A stretch of 64,000 bases of DNA, from the NCBI RefSeq assembly GCF_002953255.1, contig NZ_CP026498.1, positions 1,295,645 to 1,359,644 of the forward strand, written 5' to 3'. Each line of letters begins with the position of its first letter. Within the stretch, counting starts at the first letter, position 1. The notes below the pieces were generated by a model, which was given only the letters and a program-made list of their open reading frames with translations, had not been told where the DNA came from and made no database searches. A program made the translations under genes and the position numbers. Positions 63,669 through 64,000 of this stretch are shown here, piece by piece. This DNA is from Streptomyces sp. CB01881 (GTDB lineage Bacteria; Actinomycetota; Actinomycetes; Streptomycetales; Streptomycetaceae).

Positions 63669-64000
63669 TCAGCTCCGCGGAGCGGGCGTGAGCGGGGATC
63701 CGGAGGCCTTCCCCCCGTCGCCCCGAACGGCGGCCTGATCGGAGGCCTGATCCGCGGCCTGCCTGGCGGCCCGTTCGACGCGGTCGTGGTGGGCCTGCCA
63801 CCAGGCCGCGTCGCCGGGGGCGGTGTTCCCGCCGTCGGGGCGCTGGCCGGTGGTGCCGTCGATGAGTTCGCGGACGATGTCGGCGTGGCCGGCGTGGCGC
63901 TGGGTCTCGGCGATCATGTGGACGAGGGAGCCGTGCAGGGTCACCTCGCTGCGCCCGCCCCAGGGGACGCGGCCGACGGCGTCGAGGGGCAGGGCGGCGA
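63669..64000 (-). CDS. DinB/DUF664-family protein, N-terminal part outside window
   Basis: The frame is open to the window end and reads GRVPWGGRSEVTLHGSLVHMIAETQRHAGHADIVRELIDGTTG, the C-terminal metal-binding part of DUF664/DinB-like four-helix proteins (His from LVHMIAETQRHAGHAD). These are often mycothiol-dependent or metal-dependent enzymes of unknown substrate. The C terminus is an Ala/Gln/Arg-rich tail ending at 63669. The start lies beyond 64000. Confidence 0.75.
   Translation of the reverse strand, partial: AALPLDAVGRVPWGGRSEVTLHGSLVHMIAETQRHAGHADIVRELIDGTTGQRPDGGNTAPGDAAWWQAHHDRVERAARQAADQASDQAAVRGDGGKASGSPLTPAPRS

Overview
The window is GC-rich, actinobacterial and most like Streptomyces/Kitasatospora. 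It shows GTG and TTG starts, long GC-stem terminators, a complete spore-pigment type II polyketide (whiE-type) locus, a class F sortase, a GH46 chitosanase, roadblock/LC7 proteins and a B12-riboswitch-controlled metE. I see no tRNA or rRNA gene, no CRISPR array and no replication origin.

Layout. (1) 1-1372: an IS1634-type transposase cut by the window edge, then a PLP dehydratase (1575-2501). (2) 2625-7192, minus: urease operon ureA-B-C-F-G-D, every junction overlapping, divergent from an APC amino acid permease (7582-9240). (3) 9353-16551: whiE-type pigment locus, an FAD hydroxylase divergent from seven genes (SchA/CurD-type protein, cupin, KS-alpha, KS-beta, ACP, aromatase/cyclase, second cyclase). 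(4) 16717-23619: lipoprotein, PPOX enzyme, small surface protein plus class F sortase, O-methyltransferase, secreted beta-helix protein, a P450 stump and endonuclease IV. (5) 23642-31439: chitosanase gene with a frameshift under a palindromic operator, MMPL exporter, sphingomyelinase C, and a SNF2 helicase with a small partner. (6) 32085-36726: LysR regulator divergent from an acyl-CoA-ligase-type enzyme, an MFS exporter behind a MarR-like operator, and a small exported peptide. (7) 36805-42356: a transmembrane Ser/Thr kinase, a hypothetical Cys-motif protein, a VOC protein, an IS4-type relic and a DUF1508 protein. (8) 42490-48712: two GT4 glycosyltransferases and an SGNH hydrolase, then MOSC, double-Nudix and a small hypothetical protein. 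(9) 48902-51564, minus: three roadblock/LC7 proteins around a larger partner. (10) 51921-54694: cobalamin riboswitch and metE. (11) 55246-58246: an LRV-repeat protein, a Cys-rich protein and an ankyrin/HEAT protein in tandem. (12) 58387-63631: a secreted lipase gene split in two. Its N-terminal and C-terminal parts flank a decayed IS5-family transposase and a 987-residue protein of unknown function with tectonin-like and jacalin-like regions. A DUF664/DinB-type gene runs off the right edge.

How genes work together: UreABC is the urea-hydrolysing enzyme and UreFGD load its nickel. The whiE set makes and cyclises a polyketide that in relatives becomes the spore pigment. The riboswitch should switch off B12-independent MetE when cobalamin is available. 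The sortase probably anchors the surface protein encoded just before it.

The most unusual parts are the 58.4-63.6 kb island with its lectin-like mosaic protein, the sortase/substrate pair, the roadblock set without a GTPase, the repeat-protein trio, and several 8-bp tandem repeat tracts between genes.
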